From: Nocardioides carbamazepini
Lineage (GTDB): Bacteria > Actinomycetota > Actinomycetes > Propionibacteriales > Nocardioidaceae
Length of the DNA: 64,000 bases
Direction of reading: 5' to 3'
NCBI RefSeq assembly: GCF_024614185.1
Contig: NZ_JAHTLF010000016.1
Coordinates: 682,001-746,000 of the forward strand
The translations under genes and the position numbers were made by a program. The notes under the pieces are model-generated. The model did no database searches. It was not told the origin of the DNA and worked only from the letters and a program-made list of their open reading frames with translations. Positions 44,206 to 54,379 of the stretch are shown here, piece by piece (the stretch's first letter is position 1; each line of letters starts with the position of its first letter).

Positions 44206-45423
44206 GTGCCCGAAGCAGTCATCGTCTCCGCCGCCCGCTCGCCGATCGGCCGCGCCTACAAGGGCTCGCTGCGCGAGTTGCGCCCCGACGACCTGGCCGC
44301 GCAGATGGTCGACGCGGCGCTGTCCGCCGTCCCCGAGCTCGACCGGAGCCAGGTCGAGGACCTGATGCTGGGCTGCGCGCAGCCCGCGGGCGAGCAGGGC
44401 TACAACATCGGCCGGATGGTCGCGATGCGCCTCGGTCTCGACGGCGTGCCCGGCACGACCGTGCACCGCTACTGCGCCTCGTCGCTGCAGGCCGCCCGGA
44501 TGGCGCTGCACGCGATCCGCGCCGGCGAGGGCGACGTCTTCGTCGCGGCCGGTGTCGAGTGCGTCTCCCGCTTCGAGCACGGCAAGGCAGACGGCATGCC
44601 CGACACCCGCAACCCGCTGTACGCCGACGCCGCCGCGCGCGCCGCCGCGCGTGCCGCCGCCCGGGAGCCGTGGGTGGACCCGCGCTCGGTCGGCGAGCTG
44701 CCCGACGTCTACCTGGCGATGGGCGAGACGGCGGAGAACGTCGCCCGCCATCGCAACGTCTCGCGCGAGGACCAGGACGCCTACGCCGTGCGCAGCCAGA
44801 ACCTCGCGGAGGCCGCGGCGCAGCGCGGCTTCTGGAAGACCGACATCACGCCGGTCACCCTCGTCGACGGCACGGTCGTCGACACCGACGACGGCCCGCG
44901 TGCCGGGGTGACCCTGGAGAAGGTCGCCTCGATGGCGCCCGTCTTCCACCCGGAGGGCACGGTCACCGCGGCCAACTGCTGCCCGCTCAACGACGGCGCC
45001 GCCGCGCTCGTCATCATGAGCGACACCCGCGCCGCCCGGCTGGGCATCACGCCGCTGGCCCGCGTCGTCTCCACCGGTGTCTCCGCGCTGAGCCCCGAGA
45101 TCATGGGCCTGGGCCCGGTCGAGGCCAGCCGCCAGGCGATCGCCCGCGCCGGACTGTCCGTCGGCGACATCGACCTGGTCGAGATGAACGAGGCCTTCGC
45201 CGCCCAGGTGCTGCCGTGCGTCGACGAGCTCGGCCTCGACCTGGACCGCGTCAACGTCAACGGCGGGGCGATCGCCCTCGGGCACCCGTTCGGCTCCACC
45301 GGTGCCCGGATGGCCACCACGCTGATCCACGGCCTCCAGGAGCGCGACGCCCGGTACGGCCTCGAGACCATGTGCGCCGCCGGCGGACAGGGCATGGCGA
45401 TGGTGCTCGAACGGCTCGGCTGA
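44206..45423 (+). CDS. Thiolase family acetyl-CoA acyltransferase
   Basis: A 405-residue thiolase. The acyl-accepting Cys is in 'HRYCASSLQAAR' (about 88), His in 'GHPFGSTGAR' (about 361), and the proton-shuttle Cys in 'MCAAGGQGMA' (about 391), all present. The region 'EMNEAFAAQ' is typical. GTG start with AGGAG. It carries out the last step of beta-oxidation (or the reverse). The RYCAS variant (not NKVCAS or NRFCAS) is common in actinobacterial beta-oxidation thiolases. Ends at a Rho-independent terminator. Confidence 0.93.
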   Translation: MPEAVIVSAARSPIGRAYKGSLRELRPDDLAAQMVDAALSAVPELDRSQVEDLMLGCAQPAGEQGYNIGRMVAMRLGLDGVPGTTVHRYCASSLQAARMALHAIRAGEGDVFVAAGVECVSRFEHGKADGMPDTRNPLYADAAARAAARAAAREPWVDPRSVGELPDVYLAMGETAENVARHRNVSREDQDAYAVRSQNLAEAAAQRGFWKTDITPVTLVDGTVVDTDDGPRAGVTLEKVASMAPVFHPEGTVTAANCCPLNDGAAALVIMSDTRAARLGITPLARVVSTGVSALSPEIMGLGPVEASRQAIARAGLSVGDIDLVEMNEAFAAQVLPCVDELGLDLDRVNVNGGAIALGHPFGSTGARMATTLIHGLQERDARYGLETMCAAGGQGMAMVLERLG

Positions 45424-45435
45424 CGGCGCGCTCGG

Positions 45436-45476
45436 ACCGGCTGCGGAGGCATCGCCTCCGCAGCCGGTCTTTTTTT
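45436..45476 (+). terminator. Rho-independent terminator after the thiolase gene
   Basis: Perfect 15-bp stem (45436-45450 with 45454-45468), 3-base loop, followed by CTTTTTTT. This is the clearest intrinsic terminator in the window. It insulates the iron-box promoter just downstream. Confidence 0.95.
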
Positions 45477-45513
45477 GCGGACTCCTTGTCAGAAAGATCC
45501 GGGGTGTGCGAAT

Positions 45514-45532
45514 TTAGGTATGGCAAACCTAA
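45514..45532. promoter_or_regulatory. DtxR/IdeR iron box
   Basis: A 19-base site, TTAGGTATGGCAAACCTAA. It matches 16 of 19 positions of the known consensus TTAGGTTAGGCTAACCTAA, with the outer arms perfect. It lies 64 bases before the ATG of the HtaA-domain gene. Under iron-rich conditions the regulator would repress that gene. Confidence 0.85.
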
Positions 45533-45596
45533 CCTGTGGTCGCTCGGGCGACCGCACCGGACCCCGGTCCGGTTCGTTCCCAGGAGATCACCACCG

Positions 45597-48500
45597 ATGA
45601 CAGCGACGAGGCGCACCCCATGGGCGCCGCCCGAGCGTTCCCGCCCCACCCCCCGCCGTTCCCACCGAGACCGACGAGCCCGCCGAGGCCGCCGAGGCCG
45701 CCTGACCGCCGCGGCCACCGCCGCCGGCGTCGTCCTCGGCCTGATGGTGGCCGGCGCGCCACCGGCCGCCCACGCGGCGGAGAGCCCGATCGCCGACGCC
45801 ACCTTGGACTGGGGCATCAAGGCCTCCTTCCGCAACTACATCGAGGGCCCGATCGCGCACGGCTCGATCTCGGTGTCCGACGGCGCGAGCCGCAACGCCG
45901 ACGGCACCTTCCGGTTCGCGGACGGCGCCGGCACCTTCGACGACGCGGGCAACCTCACCCGGGTCACCTTCGCCGGCGTGGTCAGCTTCGACGGCCACGA
46001 CGGTCAGCTCGACCTCGACGTCCGTGACGTCCGGGTGGACCTGAACGGCGAGCAGAGCGTCGTACGTGCCGACATGACGAGCAAGGACATGACCTCCGGC
46101 GAGGTCGTGGAGTACTCCGACGTCGTGGTGGCGACCCTCGACCCCGAGGCGGGCAGCTACACCGACACGGGCGGCACGTCGACGTGGTCCGCGATCCCCG
46201 CGCGGCTGACCGCGGTGGGCGCCCCGGCCTTCGGCGGCTTCTACGCCGGCGGGACCGAGCTCGACCCGGTCGCCTTCGACTACGCGGGGCCGGGCGGCCG
46301 ACCGGTCGTCACCACGGAGAGCTGGGACCCCCAGGGTCAGCCCTCCTACGCCAACACCAGCGTCCTCCACGACGACTTCCAGGGGACCGGTCTCACCTAC
46401 GACACCGATCACGACTGGCTGTGGACCCGCAACTACAACACCGGCCAGGTCGTCGCCCTGGACGCGACGACGCTGGGGAAGAAGGTGTCCGTCACCGTCC
46501 CCGGCCAGAACCCGCGCAATGTCGTGTACTCCCCGCAGTTCGACCGCGCCTACGTCATCGACACCGTGGTGACCGTCATCGGCCAGGACGAGGAGGGCGC
46601 CTGGAAGGTCCTGGACACCCTGCCGGTGCCGGGCACGGGCGCGAGCAACGACATCGCGGTCAACCCGGCCACCGGTGAGGTCTGGGCCTCGTGGCAGCAG
46701 GGGAGCGCCGCGTTGCGCGTCTATGCCCTCCAGCCCGACGGCAGCCACACGTACCGCGACATCGCCTATCCCGAGGGGTCGACGCCCGGCACCGTGCTGT
46801 TCTCGGGCAACGGGCACGGCATCGCGATCGGCGCCATCTACCAGGCCCAGGCGGTCGGTGCGTTCCGCATCGTCGGCGAGGCCGGCGCGGAGACGATCGT
46901 GCCGGCCGACGGCGTCAACGTCGGCAGCGGGTACGGCGTCCTCGACGACGGCACGCTCGTGCAGGCGGCTACGGACTACACCGACTACCCGGTCGTCCGG
47001 TCCGGTGTCCTGCGCTGGGAGCTGACCGACGACGGGTACGTCGCGTCCGACCCCCTCATCCCGTTCGCGACCAGCCCCGACGTGGGCGGCGGCCAGTCCA
47101 GCATCCGGGGCAGCGGCGACCTGCTCGCCCTGGCCAGCTCCAACTCGCGCGAGCTGCGCATGTACCTCGACGGCCGGCTGAGCAAGCCACGCGGCTTCGG
47201 CACGACGATCGCCGGGACCGTGGTCCACGACGACGCGGTCTACGTGCTGTCGGCGAACAGGTACGTCCACCGGCTCGAGCTGGCCGGAGCCACGCCCCAG
47301 CTCGGCACCGAGCCCACGGACACGACGGTGACCCTCGACGCCGGGCAGTCCGAGAGGCCCGCGACCTTCCGGACCGCGCTCGCGGACGGCTCGACCGGGG
47401 ACCTGCAGTGGCAGGTCAAGGCGCCGGGCGCACGACGGTTCGCCGATGTCGAGGGCGAGACCGGGCCCGCGCTCGAGCTGACCGCGGGAACGGCCGACGA
47501 CGGCACCCAGGTCCGCGTCGTGGCGAAGAACGCGATCGGCACCGTGGTCTCGGCCGTCGCGACGCTCACGGTCCGGTCCGCGCCCTCGATCGTGGCCGCG
47601 CCGCGCTCGACCACGGTCAGTGCGGGCACGCCCGCCGTCTTCACCGCCACCTTCACCGGGCTCCCCGCGCCGGAGCTGGTGTGGGAGCGGCAGGTGAACG
47701 GGTTCTGGCAGCCCATCGCCGAGGACGACCAGAACGTCGTCCTCGCGGAGGGCTCCCTGATGGTCCCCGACACCGACGTCGCGCAGAGCGGCACCCGGTT
47801 CCGGGCCAGGGTGAGCAACGGCGTCGGCACGGTCCGCTCCGGAGTGGCCACGCTGACGGTCACCCCGGCGGTCTCCATCCCCGAGGACGGGCTGGCGCTG
47901 GACGGTGTGAGCCTGGAGTGGTCGGGCAACAAGGAGGTGCAGTCGGCGCCGCCGGTCGGCGGGTCGAACTACCTCTCGGCCGGTGTCTCCGACGGCGACC
48001 AGGCGACCTATCGGGCCGTGGACGGGGATGTCGCGGTCGTGCATCGCGACGCCGCGGGCGTCGAGTCCCCGGCGTCGTACGGGACCCGCGCGGCGCCGGC
48101 CGCCGGAGCGGTGACCCAGCTCGTCCGCCTCTCCGGTGGACAGGCGAGGCTCGAGGCCGACGGCTCCGCATCCGTGGCGTGGGACGGCTCGTTCAGCGTC
48201 AACTTCTACGGCGGCATGGTGCCCTTCACGCTCACCGACCCGCACCTGTCCGTCGAGGCCGACGGAACCGGCACGCTGAGCGCCGACCTCGCGGGCTATG
48301 CCGCGACCATGGAGAACCCCGACGACCGTACGCCGCTCGACCCCGTCGAGGACGTGACGATCGCGACCTACCAGGGCATCGAGCTGGATCCGGCCGGCAA
48401 GGTGACGATCACGGCCGACTACGCCGGTGTCGAGCTCGACGTCCCGAGCGGACAGACCCCGCAGGACCGCAGCAGTGCCGGCTGGGGCTCGTGGCCGCAG

Positions 48501-49208
48501 GGCTTCGCGGACTTCCAGTTCGCGACCGGGCTGTCCTCCTACTGGTACTCCTCGGGAAGTGCCGCCGATGGGAAGAAGGCGCCCCTGCCGTCGGTCGTCG
48601 ACTTCACCGATGCCGAGCAGGTCGCGGGCGCGGGCGCGCCCGTGATCACGGGCCAGCCGGCGTCGGTCTCGGCGAAGGTCGGCGACCCGGTGGCGCTCCA
48701 GGTGACCGCGACGGGGACCGGCCTGGCCCACCAGTGGCAGCGCCGGATCGGCTCGTCGTGGATCTCGGTCGAGGGCGAGACGACGGACCGGCTCGTCATC
48801 GCCGCCGTCGAGGCCGCGGACGCCGGTGCCCGGTTCCGGGTCAGGGTGTCCAACGCGAGGGGATCGGTGGTCTCCGAGCCGGCGACCCTGTCGGTCGTCC
48901 CGACCGTCCAGCGGGCCACGGTGAGCTTCACCAAGGTGAAGGTCGCGAAGGCGCCGACGCGCGGCAGGCCCGGTCGGCTCCGGGTGCTGCTGGCCGCCTC
49001 CGACGGCACCCGGGTCGACGGCACGATCCGGGTCGTGCTGAAGAAGGGAAGCGTGACCAGGAAGGTGCGCGCCACGGTGGTCGACGGCCGCGCGGTCGCC
49101 GCCCTGCCCCGGCTGCCTCGTGGGACATGGCGGGTCACGGTGAGGTCGAAGGCCTCGGCCTCCTACGAGGCCGCCACCACGACCACCAAGGTCACGGTCG
49201 CCCGCTGA
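45597..49208 (+). CDS. Secreted HtaA-domain/Ig-like repeat protein, iron-regulated
   Basis: A 1203-residue exported protein. N terminus: Arg-rich, then 'LTAAATAAGVVLGLMVAG' and AHA-A (signal cleavage about 60). Residues about 65-225: HtaA domain 1 ('LDWGIKASFRNYIEGPIAHG', 'VSFDGHDGQLDLDV'). About 240-560: beta-propeller-like repeats ('NPRNVVYSPQFDRAYVIDT', 'NDIAVNPATGEVWASW'). About 565-750: two Ig-like domains. About 760-990: HtaA domain 2 ('LEWSGNKEVQ', 'GWGSWPQGFADFQFATG'). About 1010-1090: a third Ig-like domain, then a basic beta C-terminal domain. HtaA domains bind heme or haem proteins. No LPxTG motif or membrane tail; no haem ABC importer nearby. GGAGA precedes the ATG. Confidence 0.85.
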   Translation: MTATRRTPWAPPERSRPTPRRSHRDRRARRGRRGRLTAAATAAGVVLGLMVAGAPPAAHAAESPIADATLDWGIKASFRNYIEGPIAHGSISVSDGASRNADGTFRFADGAGTFDDAGNLTRVTFAGVVSFDGHDGQLDLDVRDVRVDLNGEQSVVRADMTSKDMTSGEVVEYSDVVVATLDPEAGSYTDTGGTSTWSAIPARLTAVGAPAFGGFYAGGTELDPVAFDYAGPGGRPVVTTESWDPQGQPSYANTSVLHDDFQGTGLTYDTDHDWLWTRNYNTGQVVALDATTLGKKVSVTVPGQNPRNVVYSPQFDRAYVIDTVVTVIGQDEEGAWKVLDTLPVPGTGASNDIAVNPATGEVWASWQQGSAALRVYALQPDGSHTYRDIAYPEGSTPGTVLFSGNGHGIAIGAIYQAQAVGAFRIVGEAGAETIVPADGVNVGSGYGVLDDGTLVQAATDYTDYPVVRSGVLRWELTDDGYVASDPLIPFATSPDVGGGQSSIRGSGDLLALASSNSRELRMYLDGRLSKPRGFGTTIAGTVVHDDAVYVLSANRYVHRLELAGATPQLGTEPTDTTVTLDAGQSERPATFRTALADGSTGDLQWQVKAPGARRFADVEGETGPALELTAGTADDGTQVRVVAKNAIGTVVSAVATLTVRSAPSIVAAPRSTTVSAGTPAVFTATFTGLPAPELVWERQVNGFWQPIAEDDQNVVLAEGSLMVPDTDVAQSGTRFRARVSNGVGTVRSGVATLTVTPAVSIPEDGLALDGVSLEWSGNKEVQSAPPVGGSNYLSAGVSDGDQATYRAVDGDVAVVHRDAAGVESPASYGTRAAPAAGAVTQLVRLSGGQARLEADGSASVAWDGSFSVNFYGGMVPFTLTDPHLSVEADGTGTLSADLAGYAATMENPDDRTPLDPVEDVTIATYQGIELDPAGKVTITADYAGVELDVPSGQTPQDRSSAGWGSWPQGFADFQFATGLSSYWYSSGSAADGKKAPLPSVVDFTDAEQVAGAGAPVITGQPASVSAKVGDPVALQVTATGTGLAHQWQRRIGSSWISVEGETTDRLVIAAVEAADAGARFRVRVSNARGSVVSEPATLSVVPTVQRATVSFTKVKVAKAPTRGRPGRLRVLLAASDGTRVDGTIRVVLKKGSVTRKVRATVVDGRAVAALPRLPRGTWRVTVRSKASASYEAATTTTKVTVAR

Positions 49209-49361
49209 CGGCGATGCCTGACAGACGGATCTCCCGGGTGCCGGTCATGCCGGCACCCGGGAGACCTGCTCGGGAGACCTGCCGCCACCTGGTGGCGTCG
49301 TTCAGAACATGCCTGTGGACGACCTCGACGCGCTTCCGGTCCGAGGCGGCAGGTTCGGGGC

Positions 49362-49604
49362 GTGAGAATCCACAGGACTGCGCTCAAGCACGGGTGTCCG
49401 CCTGACGCGATCGTCCACGCCCTCTCGACGTCCGCGCAGCGCGTGCTGATAGGCGAGGACCCGGATAGGTGGCTCTACCTCGGTGTCGACGGATCAGGGA
49501 GGCTGCTGGAGATCATCACCCTTCAGGGAGATGATGGAGACGAAGTCGTGATCCACGCGATGAAGCTGCGCAAGAAGTACGTACCGAGAGGAGGGCGACG
49601 ATGA
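49362..49604 (+). CDS. Putative toxin of a type II toxin-antitoxin pair
   Basis: An 80-residue basic protein: 'RIHRTALKHGCPPDAIVHAL' start, 'WLYLGVDGSGRLLEIITL' beta pair and 'VVIHAMKLRKKYVPR' at the end. This layout (helix, then three strands, then K/R-rich tail) resembles small BrnT/RelE-like toxins, though I do not place it in a named family. Its stop overlaps the start of a ribbon-helix-helix protein (ATGA), the standard toxin-antitoxin arrangement. GTG start with only a weak ribosome site. RNA cleavage is a guess based on the class. Confidence 0.7.
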   Translation: MRIHRTALKHGCPPDAIVHALSTSAQRVLIGEDPDRWLYLGVDGSGRLLEIITLQGDDGDEVVIHAMKLRKKYVPRGGRR

Positions 49605-49846
49605 ACTTCGAGATCACCGACCACGTGCCGGGGTTGAGCGACGACCAGGTCGCGCGCGCAGCGGCCGAGGCCGAGGCCGGCTACGACCTGAGGGGTCGGC
49701 CGTCCGAGCCCAATCCGCACCTCGGCCGGGTCCAGTTGGTGCCGACCGACCTCTTGGACGCGGTCGAGGAGCGCGCGGCCAGGGACGGGCAGTCGCCTGA
49801 GGCAGTCGTACGCCAGGCGCTCGCCGCCTACCTGCGGACTGCTTGA
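49601..49846 (+). CDS. Ribbon-helix-helix (CopG-type) antitoxin
   Basis: An 81-residue protein. The N-terminal half is acidic and probably toxin-binding ('DHVPGLSDDQVARAAAEAEA'). The C-terminal half carries the DNA-binding ribbon-helix-helix 'RVQLVPTDLLDAVEERAAR' and 'SPEAVVRQALAAYLRTA'. The ATG overlaps the stop of the toxin-like gene. It would neutralise the partner and repress the shared promoter. Placing the DNA-binding end at the C terminus is less usual for CopG-type antitoxins. Confidence 0.75.
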   Translation: MNFEITDHVPGLSDDQVARAAAEAEAGYDLRGRPSEPNPHLGRVQLVPTDLLDAVEERAARDGQSPEAVVRQALAAYLRTA

Positions 49847-50004
49847 GCCGCAGCCGTCGTGCCGCGTTCCGGCGTCACTTGTTCGCCTTACGCGCTCGGC
49901 TCGTGATCTGCGCTCCTTCGTCGCGCGATCACTCGCCTCGCAGAAAGCGAACAAGTGACCCGCCCCGACTGCACGGTCAGAGCGGAGTCACCCGCGAGGG
50001 CAGG

Positions 50005-51909
<1,905 letters not shown>

Positions 51910-51963
51910 GAACGACCAGCCTACTGGCGGGGGACCTCCCGGCTCACATCGTCGCGTTCGCCC

Positions 51964-51969
51964 TAGAAT
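51964..51969 (+). promoter_or_regulatory. -10 box of a probable leaderless racemase transcript
   Basis: TAGAAT is close to the TATAAT consensus and ends 6 bases before the racemase ATG at 51976; no ribosome site fits between them, so the message probably starts at the ATG. Confidence 0.55.
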
Positions 51970-51975
51970 CGCCCC

Positions 51976-52665
51976 ATGCAGACCATCGGCCTTGTCGGCG
52001 GCATGTCCTGGGAGAGCAGCGCGGCCTACTACGAGGCGCTGAACCGCGGCGTCGAGGAGCGACTCGGCGGCCTCCACTCGGCCACGACGGTGATGGCGTC
52101 GGTCGACTTCGCCGAGGTCACCGCGCTGCAGGAGGCCGAGGACTGGGACGGCGTCGCCGTGATCCTGCGCTCCGCCGCGGAGTCCGTCGAGCGGGCCGGT
52201 GCCGACTTCCTGATGCTCTGCACCACCACCTTCCACCGGGTCGCCGAGCAGGTCCAGGACGCGGTCTCCATCCCGCTGCTGCACCTCGGTGACGTCGTCG
52301 CGGAGGCCTGCAAGGCCGAGGGTGTCGAGAACGTCGCGCTCCTCGGCACGAAGTTCGCGATGTCGCGGACGTTCTTCACCGACCGGATCGCCGGCCACGG
52401 CCTCGGCGTCCTCGTCCCCGAGACCGGCCACCACGACGAGCTCAACCGGATCATCTACGACGAGCTCGTGCACGGGAAGGTCGTCGACGACTCCCGCCGT
52501 GCCGTCGTCGGCATGATCAGCGAGCTGTGGGACGCGGGCGCCGGCGGCGTCATCCTCGGCTGCTCGGAGCTCGAGCTGCTCATCCGCCAGGCCGACTCCG
52601 AGATCCCCGTCTTCCCGTGCACCACGCTGCACGTCACGACGGCGCTCGACCGCGCGCTGGCCTGA
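51976..52665 (+). CDS. Aspartate/glutamate racemase family protein
   Basis: A 229-residue cofactor-independent racemase. N-terminal '[19 protein letters not shown]' is that of aspartate racemases (YgeA-like). The first catalytic Cys is in '[12 protein letters not shown]' (about 82; most relatives have CNT), the second in '[12 protein letters not shown]' (about 193; GCTE in most). Both catalytic Cys are thus present, with the Asn next to the first replaced by Thr. Interconverts L- and D-Asp or Glu. It precedes, convergently, the RiPP genes; a supply of D-amino acid to them is possible but not supported. Confidence 0.88.
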   Translation: MQTIGLVGGMSWESSAAYYEALNRGVEERLGGLHSATTVMASVDFAEVTALQEAEDWDGVAVILRSAAESVERAGADFLMLCTTTFHRVAEQVQDAVSIPLLHLGDVVAEACKAEGVENVALLGTKFAMSRTFFTDRIAGHGLGVLVPETGHHDELNRIIYDELVHGKVVDDSRRAVVGMISELWDAGAGGVILGCSELELLIRQADSEIPVFPCTTLHVTTALDRALA

Positions 52666-52672
52666 CGGCCGG

Positions 52673-52708
52673 CCGATCGACTGACCGATCGACTGACCGA
52701 TCGACTGA
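52673..52708. repeat. Three 12-bp tandem repeats
   Basis: CCGATCGACTGA three times without change, between the convergent racemase (stop 52665) and PqqD-like genes (end 52722). Each unit contains the palindrome CGATCG. Probably slippage; a terminator function is not obvious. Confidence 0.85.
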
Positions 52709-52721
52709 CCGGTCCCCGGCG

Positions 52722-53006
52722 CTACGTCGCGGCGAGCACCATCCGCTTGCCGCGCAGCTCGTCGAGGAACGCCACGATGTCGTCACGGCAGGCCTCGGCG
52801 GCGACGTCGTACTCCGCGGCGACGAGCGCGCACAGCTCGCCCAGGTCGCGGGGCTCCGCGAGGTGGCGCCACAGGGCCGCGGCGACGCCCTTGACGGAGT
52901 AGTACTCGCCCTGGGCGAGTCCCATCATCACGAACTCCTCGCCCATCTCCACGGCCTGCAGGGTGGGGTCACGCATCCACCGCTCGGCTCGCTCCGCTGG
53001 TCGCAT
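52722..53006 (-). CDS. PqqD-like RiPP recognition protein (lasso B1-type)
   Basis: A 94-residue PqqD-fold protein: 'EFVMMGLAQGEYYSVKGVAA' gives the three-strand sheet and 'LWRHLAEPRDLGELCALVAA' the helices, as in stand-alone B1 recognition elements of lasso systems. Its role would be to bind the leader YxxPxL motif of the precursor encoded at 54376-54477 and present it to the protease. The ATG at 53006 has an AGAGGAGC ribosome site and overlaps the kinase gene by 38 bases, which argues for translation coupling. Last gene of the minus-strand set. Confidence 0.85.
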   Translation of the reverse strand: MRPAERAERWMRDPTLQAVEMGEEFVMMGLAQGEYYSVKGVAAALWRHLAEPRDLGELCALVAAEYDVAAEACRDDIVAFLDELRGKRMVLAAT

Positions 53007-53898
53007 GCTGCTCCTCTCGGTCGATGTGGGCGAGGATCGCGTCGGCGGAGGACGCGACCGAGTCGACCCCACGGGGGCGGTCGACCCGGGCGAGGCGGGC
53101 GACCCGGGCCAGTCCGGCGCTGCGCGCCAGATGGGTACGCCGGAGCTCGCCGACGAGGATCTCGTTGCGGTAGCTGTGCTCGTGCAGGCTGGTGAAGGCG
53201 GCCGCCCCCGCGACGGGTACGACGCGCAGCGGGCCGTCGTGGCGGTCGAGGACGTAGATCCACCGCACGGGCACGGGTTCCGGACTGCCGGCGGAGCGCT
53301 CCAGCGGCACGTGGAACTTGTCGAAGCCCTGGCCGACCCGGTCCAGGCCGGACGTGGGGAGGCCGAGCCGGTCGAGTGCGTCCCGCCAGAGCTTGATCCG
53401 GGGCCAGCCGGGGAGCGCCCGCCCGGCGGCGTCGATCGGGACGACGTCGTCGCTGAGGACGAGGTGCCCGCGGCGGTGCATCTCGGCGGCGAGGGTCGAC
53501 TTCCCGGCACCGGAGTGGCCCAGCACGACGGCGCAGGCGCCATCGACGACGAAGGCGTTGCCGTGCAGGACGAGGAGGCCGCGCTGGGTCAGGAGGACGC
53601 CGAGCGCCGAGCCGAGGAGGAACAGCCGCAGCGCGTCGGCGGAGGCACCCGCCGCCGGCGCGACGGTGATCCGGGCACCCCGCTCGCAGACATAGCGCCC
53701 GATCCCGGGGACGTCGATCCCGATCCGGTCGCCGTCGACCCAGAACCCCCGCGGGAGCGGGAGTGCCTCCGCGGACGGGGGGAGCGGGCTCCCCAGCCGG
53801 ACCACGACGTCCGGCCGCGCCGGCCGCGCCGGCCGTGCGGGGGCCAGGTCGGGCAGCGGGAGCTCGCTGTCGATGAGGAGTCCGTATCCGGCGTACAT
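52969..53898 (-). CDS. HPr-kinase-like precursor-peptide kinase
   Basis: A 309-residue protein of the HPr kinase/phosphorylase fold: N-terminal 'MYAGYGLLIDSELPLPDL' beta region, Walker A 'LGHSGAGKSTLA' (about 145), and catalytic 'LVLSDDVVPIDAAG' (acidic pair). In lasso clusters such as paeninodin, a homologous kinase phosphorylates the C-terminal Ser of the precursor peptide; the precursor here also ends in Ser. The start at 53898 is 14 bases after the protease stop; a GTG at 53952 is less likely. A Ser/Ala-rich C-terminal tail overlaps the B1 gene. Confidence 0.85.
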   Translation of the reverse strand: MYAGYGLLIDSELPLPDLAPARPARPARPDVVVRLGSPLPPSAEALPLPRGFWVDGDRIGIDVPGIGRYVCERGARITVAPAAGASADALRLFLLGSALGVLLTQRGLLVLHGNAFVVDGACAVVLGHSGAGKSTLAAEMHRRGHLVLSDDVVPIDAAGRALPGWPRIKLWRDALDRLGLPTSGLDRVGQGFDKFHVPLERSAGSPEPVPVRWIYVLDRHDGPLRVVPVAGAAAFTSLHEHSYRNEILVGELRRTHLARSAGLARVARLARVDRPRGVDSVASSADAILAHIDREEQHATSGASRAVDA

Positions 53899-53911
53899 GA
53901 TGAGGAGGGGC

Positions 53912-54379
53912 TCAGGGCTGCCAGCTGAAGGTGCCGACGGGCGTCCACGCACGCGTGGAGCCGCCGGTGACGGTCACCGGCCGACCGGCGCCGGCCGAGG
54001 AACCGACCGGGGAGCCGACCGTGACCCACGCATGGGCCCGCAGCTCACCGGCATCGTCGCGGCGGAGGCCGAAGACGACCGTGTGCGGCACCCGGGCGCC
54101 GCGCAGCAGGATGCGCGCGGTCAGGGCCTGCGGGTAGCAGTCGGACGTCCACGGGGTCCGTACGGCGGCATGCCCGATGGCCCGTCCGACCGCCCGGGCG
54201 CGCGCGACCTGAGGTGCGCTCGCGTCCGGGGACGCCAGGGGCCCCGACCCGCCCGGCGCGGCCGGCTCGCCGAGGAGGCGACGGACCACGCCGAACGGCA
54301 GGACGACCGTCAGCAGGCGGGTGGCGCCCAGCAGGCACCACGCGACAGCGACGGCGAGCCTGAACCTGTGAGAGGTCAG
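53912..54379 (-). CDS. Lasso-type B2 transglutaminase-like leader protease
   Basis: A protein of about 155 residues with an N-terminal hydrophobic helix ('AVAVAWCLLGATRLLTVVLPF') and a papain/transglutaminase-like domain. The catalytic Cys is in 'TSDCYPQALTARILL' and His in 'LRAHAWVTV'. Only a CTG (54379) is available where homologues start; it overlaps the precursor stop as CTGA. The first GTG (54289) would remove the helix and give 125 residues. The family cleaves the leader from RiPP precursors. It stands directly after the precursor gene. Confidence 0.8.
   Translation of the reverse strand: MTSHRFRLAVAVAWCLLGATRLLTVVLPFGVVRRLLGEPAAPGGSGPLASPDASAPQVARARAVGRAIGHAAVRTPWTSDCYPQALTARILLRGARVPHTVVFGLRRDDAGELRAHAWVTVGSPVGSSAGAGRPVTVTGGSTRAWTPVGTFSWQP

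Noticed and set aside
45588..48731. A 1047-codon open frame on the minus strand
   Set aside because: It is the mirror of the HtaA-domain gene, has no domain motif, and no promoter or ribosome site of its own.
44559..49208. A 1549-residue form of the HtaA protein
   Set aside because: The first third overlaps the thiolase gene and terminator. The ATG at 45597 has GGAGA, a signal peptide and the iron box upstream.
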